Counted from the first letter of the stretch, positions 1 through 10,207 are shown. The stretch is 52,133 nucleotides of DNA from an uncultured Mollicutes bacterium (GCA_947174785.1 CAMWKG010000010.1:1-52133), one strand, 5' to 3'. Numbers and translations are program-made. The notes: generated from the sequence alone by a model not told the origin.

Positions 1-45
1 TTAGAAGAGTTACCTGAATACTTAAATAAAAGATTAAAGGAGTAA
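1..45 (+). CDS. 3' end of an unidentified plus-strand gene (partial)
   Basis: The first 45 bases read in frame as LEELPEYLNKRLKE followed by a TAA stop. The acidic/basic helical character fits the C-terminus of a soluble protein, and the stop sits just before a hairpin that would serve as a shared terminator. Too little is present to name the protein; it could also be chance, since only 14 codons are visible. Confidence 0.45.
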   Translation, partial: LEELPEYLNKRLKE

Positions 46-50
46 AAATA

Positions 51-74
51 AAAAGGATTTTTTTAAATCCTTTT
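51..74 (-). terminator. Intrinsic terminator of the suf operon
   Basis: A perfect 10-bp stem (AAAAGGATTT with AAATCCTTTT) encloses a 4-base loop. On the minus strand it is followed by TTTTTATTTTTA, a good U-tract, so it ends the suf-plus-membrane-protein transcript. On the plus strand the following sequence is a poorer U-tract, so termination of the partial plus-strand gene here is less certain. Confidence 0.75.
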
Positions 75-82
75 CATAATCC

Positions 83-469
83 TTAATATCCACATCTCCA
101 TAAAATCATTTTGACAATAGAAGTTACTAGAGTAAATAGACAGCAAACTGCTAAGAAATAATTAAAATATCTTATCCACTTATTATTAGAATGTCTATTA
201 TGCACTGCAACTAAAACTAGTATTAAGCTTGCAATAAGGATGAAAATTGCTAGGACATATGAGAAAATTCCTGCTAGTCCTATGCTTAGCACTACTGCGC
301 CATAATAAATCAGTGCCGCTTCTCCTTCTAATTCTGAATCTGACATAGAATCAGCTGCAGCTTGAAGTGATTCTGTAAGATTAATAGGTATGATGCTTAA
401 TGTCAAAAACATAATGAAGGCTATGAATGCTGTTAATACAATAGTTTGAATAATTTTACTTTCTTTCAT
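83..469 (-). CDS. Small hypothetical membrane protein downstream of sufB
   Basis: This 128-residue protein is not recognised. It has a hydrophobic helix at about residues 8-30, an acidic loop (SMSDSELEGE, about 42-52), two or three more helices between about 53 and 92, a basic stretch (HNRHSNNKWIR) and a final helix to the C-terminus, so probably four membrane segments. An AGAGGTG ribosome site lies 7 bases before the ATG. It starts 22 bases after the sufB stop and ends just before a terminator, so it is probably the last gene of the suf transcript, though nothing in it suggests an Fe-S role. Confidence 0.75.
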   Translation of the reverse strand: MKESKIIQTIVLTAFIAFIMFLTLSIIPINLTESLQAAADSMSDSELEGEAALIYYGAVVLSIGLAGIFSYVLAIFILIASLILVLVAVHNRHSNNKWIRYFNYFLAVCCLFTLVTSIVKMILWRCGY

Positions 470-491
470 AAGCTTACACCTCTATTCTATT

Positions 492-1895
492 TTACCCTAT
501 AGAGTCTGTCATTTCAAGCTTAATCAAACGATTTAGCTCAACTGCATATTCCATAGGTAGCTCTTTTGAAAAAGGTTCAATAAATCCCATTACAATCATT
601 TCTGTTGCTTGAGCTTCTGTTAATCCCCTACTCATCAAATAAAATAACTGTTCTTCATTTACCTTAGATACTGTTGCCTCATGTTCAATATACATATCAC
701 TATTTTTTCCACTATTAGTAGGAATCGTATCTGAAGTAGAAATTTCATCTAGGATCAATGTATCACATTCAATATGACTTCTAGCACCTAATGCCTTAGG
801 TCCACAGGAAGCAGTTCCTCGATAGTTTACCTTACCGCCACCACGACAAATGGATTTAGAAATAATTGTCGAACTGGAGTTTGGCCCTAAGTGAATCATT
901 TTTGCACCCGTATCCTGAATCTGGTTTTCAGCAGCAAAAGCTATAGAAACAGTTGTTCCTTTACTGGAATTTCCTTTTAATACACAGGCAGGATATTTCA
1001 TATTTAATCCAGCACCTACATTACCATCGATCCATTCCATATGACCTTCATCATCAACAATAGCTCTTTTAGTAACTAAATTGACAATGTTATTTGACCA
1101 GTTCTGGACTGTAGAATATCTACAGTGTGCACGCTTGCCTACAAAGATTTCTACTACTGCTGCATGCAAGCTATCCTTAGAATACTGTGGAGCTGTACAG
1201 CCTTCAACATAGTGAATATCCGCATCATCATCCACAATAATGAGTGTTCTTTCAAATTGACCCATACGCTCTGAATTAATTCTGAAATAAGACTGAACTG
1301 GTTTTTTTAGCTTAACACCTTTAGGTACATAAATAAAAGAACCACCACTCCACACTGCTGAATTTAAGGCAGCATATTTATTATCTGTATAAGGAACTAA
1401 CTTACCAAAATACCTCTGCATCAAATCGGAATGTTCTCTTAATGCTGTATCCGTGTCACAAAAAATAACACCAAGTTCATCCAATTCCTTTAAATTATTA
1501 TGATAAACTACTTCTGATTCAAATTGTGTAGAAGATCCTGCCAAATACTTAGCTTCGGCTTCTGGAATACCAAGCTTATCAAAGGTTTCTTTAATTTCTT
1601 CTGGTACATCCTCCCACTTATGCTCTGTCTTTTCACTTGATTTTATATAGTAGGTATACTCGTTAAAATCAATACCAGATAAATCAGGTCCCCAATTTGG
1701 GTTCTTTAAATTTAAAAAGGCATCATAGGAATTTAGACGAAACTCCTTCATCCAAGAAGGTTCCTTTTTCGCATTAGAAATAAATTCTACAACTTCTCTC
1801 GATAAACCCTTACCAGAGGTTAATACCGTTTTGGCATCTGTAGTAAAGCCATACTTGTAATCTCCAACAATATCATCCACCTTGGTCTTACTCAT
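492..1895 (-). CDS. sufB: Fe-S cluster assembly scaffold protein SufB
   Basis: SufB is the core scaffold subunit of the cytosolic SufBCD complex that builds Fe-S clusters. The 467-residue product matches the family length and opening (GDYKYGF, then the conserved [11 protein letters not shown] segment), and keeps the C-terminal beta-helix with the Cys-containing [16 protein letters not shown] region and the closing [21 protein letters not shown]. It overlaps sufU by 8 bases, with its own GGAGGT-type ribosome site inside the end of sufU, which indicates translational coupling. It is the last suf gene in transcription order, as in Bacillus subtilis sufCDSUB. Assignment is secure. Confidence 0.97.
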   Translation of the reverse strand: MSKTKVDDIVGDYKYGFTTDAKTVLTSGKGLSREVVEFISNAKKEPSWMKEFRLNSYDAFLNLKNPNWGPDLSGIDFNEYTYYIKSSEKTEHKWEDVPEEIKETFDKLGIPEAEAKYLAGSSTQFESEVVYHNNLKELDELGVIFCDTDTALREHSDLMQRYFGKLVPYTDNKYAALNSAVWSGGSFIYVPKGVKLKKPVQSYFRINSERMGQFERTLIIVDDDADIHYVEGCTAPQYSKDSLHAAVVEIFVGKRAHCRYSTVQNWSNNIVNLVTKRAIVDDEGHMEWIDGNVGAGLNMKYPACVLKGNSSKGTTVSIAFAAENQIQDTGAKMIHLGPNSSSTIISKSICRGGGKVNYRGTASCGPKALGARSHIECDTLILDEISTSDTIPTNSGKNSDMYIEHEATVSKVNEEQLFYLMSRGLTEAQATEMIVMGFIEPFSKELPMEYAVELNRLIKLEMTDSIG

Positions 1896-2325
1896 GCTCT
1901 TCTACCTCCTCAATTGCCTTTTCCACACACTTCCAGGCAAGAGTTGCACATTTAATTCTTGCAGGGAAATCACGTACTCCTTTATAGGCAATTGCCTCTT
2001 CAAGCTTGTCCTCATCAGGCAAGTCTTCTCCCTTAACCATAGAATAAAAGCCTTCAATTAAGTTCTTTGCTTCTTCAACTGATTTTCCGATTAAAAGCTC
2101 ACTCATAACTGAAGCAGATGAAAGGCAGATAGAACATCCCTTTCCATCCTGACGCACATCAACAACTTGTCCATCACTTACGATGATTTCAACACGCATA
2201 TCATCACCACAGCTTGGGTTTGTTAAATGCACCATATGATAAGGATCTGTATTCTTTAAACCTTTATTTTTAGGATTTTTATAATGGTCCATAATGACCT
2301 CACGATATAAGGTTTTTAAATCCAT
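1888..2325 (-). CDS. sufU: Zinc-dependent sulfurtransferase SufU
   Basis: SufU receives persulfide sulfur from SufS and passes it to the SufBCD scaffold; it replaces SufE in Gram-positive bacteria. The 145-residue protein has the zinc ligands and acceptor cysteine of the family: Cys39 and Asp41 (NPSCGDD), Cys64 (GKGCSIC) and Cys126 ([10 protein letters not shown]). The 18-20 residue insertion between the second and third Cys regions that separates SufU from IscU is present ([14 protein letters not shown]). An AGGAGG site precedes the ATG. The gene lies between sufS and sufB, which supports the SUF rather than ISC assignment. Confidence 0.96.
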   Translation of the reverse strand: MDLKTLYREVIMDHYKNPKNKGLKNTDPYHMVHLTNPSCGDDMRVEIIVSDGQVVDVRQDGKGCSICLSSASVMSELLIGKSVEEAKNLIEGFYSMVKGEDLPDEDKLEEAIAYKGVRDFPARIKCATLAWKCVEKAIEEVEEHE

Positions 2326-2334
2326 AATGACCTC

Positions 2335-3543
2335 CTAAAGAGTACCAAAAAATTCTTGAGCCTCTTTTACACTTTGTACAAATTTTTCTACATCCTCTAA
2401 AGTATTATAAAAATAGAAGGATGCTCTTACTGTTCCAACAGTATTTAACCATTTAATTATAAGCTGTGCACAATGATGACCAGCTCTAATACAAACATCA
2501 TTATTATCAAATACACTTGCAGCATCATGAGGATGAACTCCTTTAATATTAAAGGAAATAATTCCTGTTTCTGCTGATTCATTATATATTTCAATATTCG
2601 GTATTTTCTTTAAGCCTTCTAAAGCTTTTTGTTTAAGGAAGAATTCATATTTTGCAATTTCTTCTAAACCAATACTAGATACATACTCAATTGCCTTGCC
2701 TAAGCCTATAGCGGAAGCTATAATAGGTGTTCCTGTTTCAAAGCGATACGGGGCATCCTTATAGGTCATAGAATGAGGATTAACATCATCTGCCATATCT
2801 CCACCAAATTCTATTGGAGGCATTTTTGATAAAATCCTTTCTTTTCCATAAAGAACACCAATTCCAGTAGGTCCACATAGCTTATGACCTGAAAAGGCTA
2901 AGAAATCACAATCTAACTTCTTTACATCTACAGGCATATGTGGAACAGCTTGAGCAGCATCTAAAACCACTACAGCACCTCTTTCATGAGCAAGTGTGAT
3001 GATTTCATCAATTGGTGTAACATAGCCCATAACATTAGAAACATATGTGATTGCAACTACCTTTGTTTTGTCTGTTAAAACAGATTTAAAGGCTTCTACT
3101 GTAATTCTTCCTTCTTCATTTAGAGGAACATATTTTAAGATAGCACCTGTCTTTTCACAAACATTGATCCAAGGCATACAGCTAGAGTGATGCTCTAGCT
3201 CTGTTGTAATAACTTCATCCCCTGGCTTTAAGGTATTAGCTCCATAGCTTGCAGCAACTAAATTTAAAGCAGAGGAAGCTCCTCTTGTAAAGACAATTTC
3301 ATCAAAGGATGCATTGATAAAGTCAGCGACCTTCCCTCTTGCCTCCTCATATGCATCTGTTGCAAGATAGCTTAGCTTATATACCCCTCTATGAACATTT
3401 ACACCTAATTCTCTATAATACTTATCTACTGCCTCAATAACACAATTTGGCTTTAAGGTAGATGCTGCATTATCAAGATAAGCTAGCTTAGGGTTTTCTT
3501 CTAGTACTGGAAAATCCTTTCTAAGCTTTGCAACATTCAGCAT
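2335..3543 (-). CDS. sufS: Cysteine desulfurase SufS
   Basis: SufS is a PLP enzyme that removes sulfur from cysteine, giving alanine and an enzyme-bound persulfide. The 402-residue protein has the class V aminotransferase layout: YLDNAAST near the N-terminus, the PLP-binding Lys in FSGHKLCGPTG (about residue 220) and the catalytic Cys in RAGHHCAQ (about residue 358). The short active-site loop and the neighbouring sufU mark it as a group II (SufS/CsdA type) enzyme. An AGAGGTG site lies before the ATG and only 4 bases separate it from sufD, so it belongs to the suf operon. Confidence 0.97.
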   Translation of the reverse strand: MLNVAKLRKDFPVLEENPKLAYLDNAASTLKPNCVIEAVDKYYRELGVNVHRGVYKLSYLATDAYEEARGKVADFINASFDEIVFTRGASSALNLVAASYGANTLKPGDEVITTELEHHSSCMPWINVCEKTGAILKYVPLNEEGRITVEAFKSVLTDKTKVVAITYVSNVMGYVTPIDEIITLAHERGAVVVLDAAQAVPHMPVDVKKLDCDFLAFSGHKLCGPTGIGVLYGKERILSKMPPIEFGGDMADDVNPHSMTYKDAPYRFETGTPIIASAIGLGKAIEYVSSIGLEEIAKYEFFLKQKALEGLKKIPNIEIYNESAETGIISFNIKGVHPHDAASVFDNNDVCIRAGHHCAQLIIKWLNTVGTVRASFYFYNTLEDVEKFVQSVKEAQEFFGTL

Positions 3544-3547
3544 GAAA

Positions 3548-4345
3548 TCACCTCTTCATTAATTCTTCTATTTTTTGATTCACTCTTAATTTTAGCTTTT
3601 CATCCGTTATTTTTTCAATGAATGGATGAACAATTCCTTCTAATATAAGAAGAAATGCCTCTTGTTTTGTTAAGCCTCTACTCATCAAGTAAAATAAGCT
3701 TTCATCAGACATTTTACCAATAGAGGCACCATGATTGGCTATAACATCATATTCATCAATCAAAAGAATTGGTTTTGATGTAACACTTGAAACGTCATCC
3801 ATAACAATTCCTTTTGAAAGCTGAACACATCTAGATTTACTCATACCCTTTTCTATTTTACCAGTTGTATCAAATACAACATTTCCTTCATTCAAGGCAA
3901 CTCCAAAATTAGAAATATTTGAAGTTGTTTCCTTTGCCTTATGCACTATTTTCTGCATAAATTCTAAAGGAGAACGATTAGCTAAGGAGAGTAACTCAAC
4001 ACGAGCATTTGCATGCTCAGTTAATAGCTCAATATTTAAGCTTTCTTTACTTGCCTCTAGGCAAATTTCAGTAATATAAACCTCACCTAAACATTCTATT
4101 TTTCTGGTAGAGTTTGTAGAGTTTATAATCTGATAGTCTAGATTAGCATTCTTTTTTATTTGAATCTCTATATTCTGATGAATTGTAGTATCTAGCAGCT
4201 TTGCAGAAATGCCTTCCTCAATAATCACTTTAAGACTACAATCCACAACAAGAAAATCATCTAAAGATTTTTTTATGGTAAGAATATTGTTTTGAAGGGA
4301 AAGACCATTACCTTCTTTTCCTACCAAGGAATTCAAATATAGCAT
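3548..4345 (-). CDS. sufD: Fe-S assembly protein SufD, compact form
   Basis: SufD is the SufB paralog that completes the SufBC2D complex. This version has 265 residues, well short of the roughly 430 of Bacillus or E. coli SufD, because the N-terminal helical region is missing. The C-terminal beta-helix core is kept, including the functionally important His in IANHGASIGKMSDESLFYL and the terminal SRGLTKQEAFLLILEGIVHPF segment that mirrors the SufB C-terminus. The start overlaps the sufC stop by one base (TAATG), so translation is coupled. There is no sign of a frameshift upstream; the short length appears real. Confidence 0.9.
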   Translation of the reverse strand: MLYLNSLVGKEGNGLSLQNNILTIKKSLDDFLVVDCSLKVIIEEGISAKLLDTTIHQNIEIQIKKNANLDYQIINSTNSTRKIECLGEVYITEICLEASKESLNIELLTEHANARVELLSLANRSPLEFMQKIVHKAKETTSNISNFGVALNEGNVVFDTTGKIEKGMSKSRCVQLSKGIVMDDVSSVTSKPILLIDEYDVIANHGASIGKMSDESLFYLMSRGLTKQEAFLLILEGIVHPFIEKITDEKLKLRVNQKIEELMKR

Positions 4346-5169
4346 TACTTATTCCCGCTATTATGAGCACAAGAGCCTAAAAGAACATGGGTCTTTTCAT
4401 CATCTTCTTCTTTTTCAATTTCAATACCAAGCTCTTCTTTTACCCAATCATAGCCATTTTGGTCGATTTTGGCGATTAATTCCTTACCGCCTGTTAAAAC
4501 TATTCTACCATTAATCATTATATGTACAAAATCTGGTTGGATATAGTCTAATAGTCTCTCATAATGTGTAATTAATAGACAACCCAAGTTTTCATCTATC
4601 ATATTGCTGACATTTTCACCAACAATCCTTAACGCGTCTACATCCAGTCCAGAGTCAATTTCATCTAAAATTGCAAACTTAGGCTTTAGCATTTTCATCT
4701 GAAGAATTTCATTTCTTTTCTTTTCTCCACCTGAAAATCCTTCGTTTAAATATCTGTGAGCTAAATCCTCTGGCATTTTTAATTCTCCACAAGCCTTCTC
4801 ATAGTTCTTAATAAAAGAAAATAAAGAAACATCCTTACCACTACAAGCCTTCATTGCTGTACGGATAAAATCACTATTGGTAACACCAGGTACCTCTGCA
4901 GGATACTGATAAGCTAAAAAGATTCCTTTTCTAGCACGCTCATCGACTGCCATTTTTAAAAGACTTTCCTTATCCATAAGGACATCACCAGAGGTCACCT
5001 TAAATTTAGGCTGCCCCATAATGACAGAGGATAAAGTAGATTTACCTGTTCCGTTAGGTCCCATAATTGCATGAACCTCACCTGTTTTAATCGTTAGATT
5101 AACACCCTTCAATATTTCTTTACCATCTATACCTGCATATAAATCTTTAATTTCTAAAACATTTGCCAT
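4345..5169 (-). CDS. sufC: Fe-S assembly ATPase SufC
   Basis: SufC is the ABC-type ATPase that drives conformational change of the SufBD scaffold. It shows Walker A (GPNGTGKST), the SufC-specific signature (GFSGGEKKRNEI), Walker B (FAILDEIDSGLD) and the switch His (LLITHYERLL). I place the start at the second ATG (MANVLEIKDL) because GGAG lies 8 bases before it, while an ATG five codons earlier has no ribosome site. The C-terminus carries an extra tail ending in LLGSCAHNSGNK beyond the usual SufC end. It is the first gene of the suf operon. Confidence 0.97.
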   Translation of the reverse strand: MANVLEIKDLYAGIDGKEILKGVNLTIKTGEVHAIMGPNGTGKSTLSSVIMGQPKFKVTSGDVLMDKESLLKMAVDERARKGIFLAYQYPAEVPGVTNSDFIRTAMKACSGKDVSLFSFIKNYEKACGELKMPEDLAHRYLNEGFSGGEKKRNEILQMKMLKPKFAILDEIDSGLDVDALRIVGENVSNMIDENLGCLLITHYERLLDYIQPDFVHIMINGRIVLTGGKELIAKIDQNGYDWVKEELGIEIEKEEDDEKTHVLLGSCAHNSGNK

Positions 5170-5202
5170 CGCTTTCAACTCCAATTCTATAAAGCATTAT
5201 GT

Positions 5203-5208
5203 ATTATA
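5203..5208 (-). promoter_or_regulatory. Candidate -10 box of the suf operon promoter
   Basis: The minus strand reads GTGGTATAATAC 34 bases before the sufC start. The -10 hexamer is perfect (TATAAT), but the matching -35 position, within AAGATTAATTTT upstream, is a poor TTGACA match. The 47-base gap between the FUSC-HAD stop and sufC is the only room for a suf promoter. No operator palindrome was seen. Confidence 0.45.
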
Positions 5209-5216
5209 CCACAAAA

Positions 5217-6644
5217 TTAATCTTTTTTTCCATATTTAGCTAAATTATAATGATAGATTCTTTGAACCTCTTTAAATAATTTTTCCGGATTATCCTTTGG
5301 TAATATTTTTGTACAATATTTTCTATAATCCTCATCTAAAGAATCCAAAGCTACACTATATTTGCTGTGAACTAGTAAATGCTGTGCATGATTAGATGAG
5401 GTTAAGCCAACAATATCTAATCCTTCTGCCTCACAATACTTCTTTACTATTGCAAGATTCTCAATGCTTTTATTATATATTTTAACATACTTTAAATCAG
5501 GTGCTTGATTTGGTTCAAACACATCATAAACTAAAATAGAAAGCTTTGCAGATAAAGCTTCATTCCTATGAATATCTTCTATTAGTCTTTGTACTACATC
5601 TTCTTTTTCTACAATTAAAAAGTAAATAATTTCATCCTTCGGTGCAGGACCAGGTACATAACTACAAAATGCAGCATTCTTCTTGTCCTTTGCATAGATT
5701 TTTTCTCCATCATTATCTAAGCTCTCGTTATAAGTAAATAAAACATCCTCATGAATTTGATTGACAAATGGGGAAATATTATTTCTTTTTAAAACCTGAT
5801 ATATTTCTTCTGAGGTTTCTACATCAATCATTTCTGTTGCAATATAATGCTCTTTTTTTGCATCATACAATGCCGCTCCTGACATACACACTACAGGATG
5901 TGTAATTTTAACATCCTCTAATAGAGGCATAAAGGTAGTAGGTGTCCTTGTAGTAAATAAGGTTACATTGGCTCCAATTCGATTTAAATAATTCATCTTG
6001 TATTGCATAAAGCCTCTAAATCGATCACTATCCTTTAATAACATTCCATCAATACCGACACAGAATAAAAGATTCTTATTTTTAAACTTATGTGGGAGAC
6101 AGAATAGATTGACTCCTAATGCGATTAAAACACCAACTATAGTAGATAAGATACGATTTGTACCAAACTGCCACTGCCAGTAACCAACATTTATATTTGG
6201 ATTCACGGTAACAGATAAGAATGTAAGTATAGCAACAAATACTGCCTGATGCTGTTTTAAAGATACTCCTGTCACAACAACCGCAACCGTAAAGATAGAA
6301 ATAAGTAAATAAGGAATAACAAAATTAAATGTCTCTAAACTGACTGACTGAAGATTAGGCCATTTGCCACCACAAAGCTCATAGAAAGTAATTAAAAGGA
6401 TTCCTATTCCACCACCAATAACAGATGCCACACATCGGTTTTTAGCTTGATTTAAGCTTGCTTCCTTGCTAGCATGAACAGAATATGCAGTTGCAAGACC
6501 TGCAAAAAAAGGATTATACCAGGAAAACGCAAAATTATCAGGAACTCCTGGAATATATTCAAATAATTTCAAAATGATAAAAACTAGAAGGCAACAAAAT
6601 ACACAAATCGCTGTCTTTATCGTTCTTAATCCTATTTTTTTCAC
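5217..6644 (-). CDS. FUSC/ArAE-like membrane protein fused to a degenerate Cof-type HAD domain
   Basis: Residues about 1-185 form an aromatic-acid-exporter-like (FUSC/ArAE_1) module with about five membrane helices and a basic start (MKKIGLRTIKTAI). Residues about 195-470 follow the Cof-type HAD fold, but the catalytic positions are gone: motif I reads VGIDGMLL at about residue 198, so the nucleophile Asp of DxD is Gly, and motif IV reads VGLTSSNHAQHLL at about 413 in place of GDxxND. Motif II (LFTTRTP) is still recognisable. The product is therefore probably a transporter with a non-catalytic, perhaps ligand-sensing, HAD domain. The start codon is GTG with GAGGTG 10 bases upstream. Confidence 0.8.
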   Translation of the reverse strand: MKKIGLRTIKTAICVFCCLLVFIILKLFEYIPGVPDNFAFSWYNPFFAGLATAYSVHASKEASLNQAKNRCVASVIGGGIGILLITFYELCGGKWPNLQSVSLETFNFVIPYLLISIFTVAVVVTGVSLKQHQAVFVAILTFLSVTVNPNINVGYWQWQFGTNRILSTIVGVLIALGVNLFCLPHKFKNKNLLFCVGIDGMLLKDSDRFRGFMQYKMNYLNRIGANVTLFTTRTPTTFMPLLEDVKITHPVVCMSGAALYDAKKEHYIATEMIDVETSEEIYQVLKRNNISPFVNQIHEDVLFTYNESLDNDGEKIYAKDKKNAAFCSYVPGPAPKDEIIYFLIVEKEDVVQRLIEDIHRNEALSAKLSILVYDVFEPNQAPDLKYVKIYNKSIENLAIVKKYCEAEGLDIVGLTSSNHAQHLLVHSKYSVALDSLDEDYRKYCTKILPKDNPEKLFKEVQRIYHYNLAKYGKKD

Positions 6645-6670
6645 TTTTGCATCACCTCTTTACCACAAAC

Positions 6671-6696
6671 ATAGGAAGCGAAAATTCGCTTCCTAT
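6671..6696 (-). terminator. Hairpin between the HAD phosphatase and FUSC-HAD genes
   Basis: A perfect 12-bp inverted repeat (ATAGGAAGCGAA with TTCGCTTCCTAT) is separated by 2 bases. It lies 15 bases after the stop of the HAD gene. The minus-strand sequence after it, GTTTGTGGTA, is a weak U-tract, so it may only partly terminate transcription or may stabilise the mRNA end. Confidence 0.55.
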
Positions 6697-6710
6697 CTAT
6701 TCAATAATTT

Positions 6711-7319
6711 CTATAAATAGTTTAAAATTTCAGAAATGGAACTGACAACTATCTCTGGTTTATGCTCTAAAGAATCTACATTTGCATCTGCGAAAATTCC
6801 CTGCTTTACCCAAATTGTATGCATATTGAGTTGACTTGCAGGCTCAATATCATTATCCAATCTGTCTCCTATCATACAAGCTTGTTGAGGAAGACATCCG
6901 GCAGAGGATAAAGCCATTTCAAATATTTTGAAAGAAGGCTTTGCAAATCCAATCTCTGCAGAAGATATAATAACATCAAAAAAGCTTCTAATACCATATT
7001 GTATCAAACGTTCTTCTGTTCCAAGACTTTGGTTGGCAATAATCCCTAATTGATATTTCTTTTTAAGCTCCTTAAGAATAAAAGGAACATCAGGATAGAG
7101 CTTTTCTAAATGAACTGGCCACTCTTTTTTTTCCAAATGGAATTCTTTTATAATTGCTTTATACGGAGACTGATTCTTAGAAATATATTCTCTATACTTT
7201 TCAATCAAAGCCTCTCTTGTTAACTTTGATTGTGTTAACAAATCAGAAAAACGATTCTTTTCACAATCCGTTTCATCGATCAGGGTGGATCCTAAATCAA
7301 AAAACAACCACTGTATCAT
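6711..7319 (-). CDS. HAD superfamily phosphatase (subfamily IA)
   Basis: The 202-residue protein has all four HAD motifs: FFDLGSTL at residue 6 (nucleophile Asp), LGIIANQS (motif II), FAKPSFKIF with the motif III Lys, and CMIGDRLDNDIEPA (motif IV). The second motif I position is Gly rather than Asp, as in several subfamily IA groups, and does not by itself mean inactivity. The alpha-helical cap between residues 16 and 80 fits subfamily IA. The substrate cannot be inferred. The gene follows leuS by 35 bases and is probably cotranscribed with it. Confidence 0.88.
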   Translation of the reverse strand: MIQWLFFDLGSTLIDETDCEKNRFSDLLTQSKLTREALIEKYREYISKNQSPYKAIIKEFHLEKKEWPVHLEKLYPDVPFILKELKKKYQLGIIANQSLGTEERLIQYGIRSFFDVIISSAEIGFAKPSFKIFEMALSSAGCLPQQACMIGDRLDNDIEPASQLNMHTIWVKQGIFADANVDSLEHKPEIVVSSISEILNYL

Positions 7320-7354
7320 TTTCTATTCCTTTACTTTAAAAGGTATAAATCCTT

Positions 7355-9763
7355 TTATTTTATTACAATGTTCACAAGCTTTGAAGGCACATAAATTGTT
7401 TTTATAACCTCATGTCCTTCTGTAAAGCTTTTTATTTTCTCTAATGCTAGAGCTTGTGAAATAATCTCTTCCTTTGATGCATCCACAGGAACCTCTAGCT
7501 TATCTCTAAGCTTACCATTGACTTGAACAACTAAAGAAAGATTCTCTGAAGCTAGCATTGCCTCATCATATGTAGGCCATGCTTCAAAGGTAATTGTTCC
7601 CTTATGTCCTAAATCGCTCCATAGTTCTTCTCCAATATGTGGACAAACTGGATAAAGAAGCTTGACAAAGCTTTCCATATAAGGACGATAAATAGATTTA
7701 GCTTTATAAGCCTCATTTAAGAAGGTCATCATTTGAGCTATAGCTGTATTAAAATTCAAGCTATCAAAATCTGAGGTTACCTTCTTTACAGTTTGATGAT
7801 ATATTTTATCTAATTCACGAGAATTTGTATCACTAAATTTAGATGTATATTCCTCCTGATGGTAAAATCTCCATACACGGTCTAAGAACTTACGTGCACC
7901 TTCTAATCCCTTGCTGCTCCAAGGTAGAGATGCCTCAAGAGGACCCATAAACATTTCATAAAGACGTAAGGTATCTGCCCCATATTCTTTAGCAACATCA
8001 TCAGGGTTTACAACATTTCCACGAGATTTACTCATCTTCTCATTATTCTCTCCTAAAATCATTCCTTGATGGAATAGCTTTTGGAAGGGCTCTTTAACAG
8101 GGACAAGTCCTTTATCATATAAATAATTTGTCCAGAATCTAGAATATAATAAATGTCCTACAGCATGTTCAGACCCACCTAAATATAAATCTACAGGTAG
8201 CCAGTGTTTTAACAAATCATAGTCTGCAAAGCTCTTCTCATTTTGTGGATCAATATATCGCATGAAATACCAGCTTGAGGCAGCAGAACCTGGCATTGTA
8301 TTTGTTTCACGAACACAAGTCTTTCCTTTATAGGAGGTATGTACCCAGTCATAGGCATTTTCTAGAGGTGCTGCCCCACTCTTCTTTGGCTTATAGTCAT
8401 CTAATACAGGAAGTACAAGTGGTAAATCCTTATCCTCTAAAGCCTCACTTGTTCCATCCTCATAAAATACAACTGGAATTGGTTCTCCCCAATATCTTTG
8501 ACGAGCAAAAATCCATTCCCTTAAACGATAGGAAATCTGCTTAGAACCACATTTGTGCTCCTCTAGCCAGCTAATCATTTTTGTGATAGCATCTTCCTTA
8601 TTCAAGCCATCTAGGAATCCAGAATTGATATGAAGACCATCTTCTGTATAGGCTTCGACTTCTACATTTCCTCCTGCAAGAACAGGAATGATTTCCAACT
8701 CGAATTTTTTAGCAAAGGCATAATCACGCTCATCATGAGCAGGTACTGCCATAATAGCTCCAGTACCATAGCTTGCAAGAACATAATCTGAAATCCAAAT
8801 AGGTACTTCCTTTTGATTAACAGGATTAATCGCATAGGCCCCCGTAAATACACCTGTTTTTTCCTTATTCAGTTCTGTACGCTCCAAATCACTTTTCATA
8901 CTACAAGCCTTTTGATAAGCTTCTATAGAACTTCTTTGTTCAGATGTAGTGATTTGATTCACTAACGTATGCTCAGGTGAAAGTACACAGTAGGTACAGC
9001 CAAATAAGGTATCACAGCGTGTAGTAAACACTGTAAAATCTAAATTCGTATTTTTAACCTTAAATACTACATGCGCACCAACAGATTTTCCAATCCAGTT
9101 TTTCTGCATTTCTTTTGTAGAGGATGGCCAGTTCAAATGATCAAGTCCTTCTAATAGTCTATCAGCATACTTAGGAATATCAAGTACCCACTGCTTCATA
9201 TTCTTACGGACAACAGGATATCCTCCACGTTCACTTTTACCATCAATAACTTCATCGTTTGCTAAAACGGTTCCTAATTCCTCACACCAGTTAACAGGCA
9301 TCTCCACCTGTTTTGCAAGTCCATCCTTATAAAGTTGTTTAAAAATCCACTGTGTCCATTTATAATACTTTGGATCACAGGTAGAGATTTCCTTGGTCCA
9401 GTCATAGGAAAAGCCAAGCATTTTTAATTGTCTTGTAAAATTTGCAATATTTGCTTTTGTGAATTCTTCTGGATGATGTCCAGTTGTAATAGCAAACTGC
9501 TCTGCAGGAAGACCAAAGGCATCCCATCCCATTGGATGGAGAACATTGTAGCCCTCCATTCTTTTTTTACGACAGACAATATCTGTTGCAGTATAGCCTT
9601 CGGGATGTCCTACATGAAGTCCTTGACCAGATGGGTAAGGGAACATATCTAAAGCATAAAATTTAGGTTTAGAAAAATCCTTTGTATCTGTTACAAAGGT
9701 ATGATGCTCCTCCCAATACTTTTGCCATTTTGCTTCTATTTCAATATGATCATAATTTTTCAT
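7355..9763 (-). CDS. leuS: Leucyl-tRNA synthetase
   Basis: LeuS charges tRNA-Leu in the cytoplasm. The class I signatures are present: [15 protein letters not shown] (HIGH region) near residue 42 and EKMSKSRGN (KMSKS) near residue 576, with the CP1 editing domain between them including the conserved TTRCDTLFG segment. The length of 802 residues is typical of bacterial LeuS. I start it at [10 protein letters not shown], where AGGAG lies 7 bases upstream; a 22-codon longer reading frame overlaps the preceding gene and has no family support. No T-box leader precedes it: the upstream gene ends inside the leuS ribosome site. Confidence 0.98.
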   Translation of the reverse strand: MKNYDHIEIEAKWQKYWEEHHTFVTDTKDFSKPKFYALDMFPYPSGQGLHVGHPEGYTATDIVCRKKRMEGYNVLHPMGWDAFGLPAEQFAITTGHHPEEFTKANIANFTRQLKMLGFSYDWTKEISTCDPKYYKWTQWIFKQLYKDGLAKQVEMPVNWCEELGTVLANDEVIDGKSERGGYPVVRKNMKQWVLDIPKYADRLLEGLDHLNWPSSTKEMQKNWIGKSVGAHVVFKVKNTNLDFTVFTTRCDTLFGCTYCVLSPEHTLVNQITTSEQRSSIEAYQKACSMKSDLERTELNKEKTGVFTGAYAINPVNQKEVPIWISDYVLASYGTGAIMAVPAHDERDYAFAKKFELEIIPVLAGGNVEVEAYTEDGLHINSGFLDGLNKEDAITKMISWLEEHKCGSKQISYRLREWIFARQRYWGEPIPVVFYEDGTSEALEDKDLPLVLPVLDDYKPKKSGAAPLENAYDWVHTSYKGKTCVRETNTMPGSAASSWYFMRYIDPQNEKSFADYDLLKHWLPVDLYLGGSEHAVGHLLYSRFWTNYLYDKGLVPVKEPFQKLFHQGMILGENNEKMSKSRGNVVNPDDVAKEYGADTLRLYEMFMGPLEASLPWSSKGLEGARKFLDRVWRFYHQEEYTSKFSDTNSRELDKIYHQTVKKVTSDFDSLNFNTAIAQMMTFLNEAYKAKSIYRPYMESFVKLLYPVCPHIGEELWSDLGHKGTITFEAWPTYDEAMLASENLSLVVQVNGKLRDKLEVPVDASKEEIISQALALEKIKSFTEGHEVIKTIYVPSKLVNIVIK

Positions 9764-9773
9764 AATAACACTC

Positions 9774-10196
9774 CTATTTATTTCTAATAATTTTAGGACC
9801 CTGTCCATCTTTAGAATTTTTATCTGCATTCCAAGTTAAAATCTTAAATATGATATATGGCACTGCAAAGGCCATTAAAACAAGGCCATACCATAAGGCA
9901 ATTGTATTCGCAAAAACAAAAGCAACATGGAAAAAGCAATACCACATCAGACATCCTAGTAAAATTGTCAAAATCATACATAACGGCATAAATCTTGGTG
10001 CTTCATAATCTAAAATCATAGATGTCTTAACGACCATCATAATTAAATAAATGAGAGGATGTCCTAATAGAATTGTAGCTAAAACTGTGATAAAGGTATC
10101 CGGAGATTCAAACCCTTGAATAAATCCTATAATAGGTATAACCGCAATGTCTAAAATTAAAAGGATAATATGGATAACATTTAATTTTTTAAGCAT
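9774..10196 (-). CDS. Hypothetical four-helix membrane protein
   Basis: This 140-residue protein is not recognised. Hydrophobic segments lie at about residues 6-26, 36-58, 70-92 and 96-120, and the tail is polar ([19 protein letters not shown]). Its TAG stop is part of the leuS ribosome site, so the two genes are coupled. It sits at the end of a row of small membrane-protein genes but shows no clear similarity to the YcxB-like pair further upstream. Confidence 0.75.
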   Translation of the reverse strand: MLKKLNVIHIILLILDIAVIPIIGFIQGFESPDTFITVLATILLGHPLIYLIMMVVKTSMILDYEAPRFMPLCMILTILLGCLMWYCFFHVAFVFANTIALWYGLVLMAFAVPYIIFKILTWNADKNSKDGQGPKIIRNK

Positions 10197-10207
10197 AATA
10201 CTCCTCC

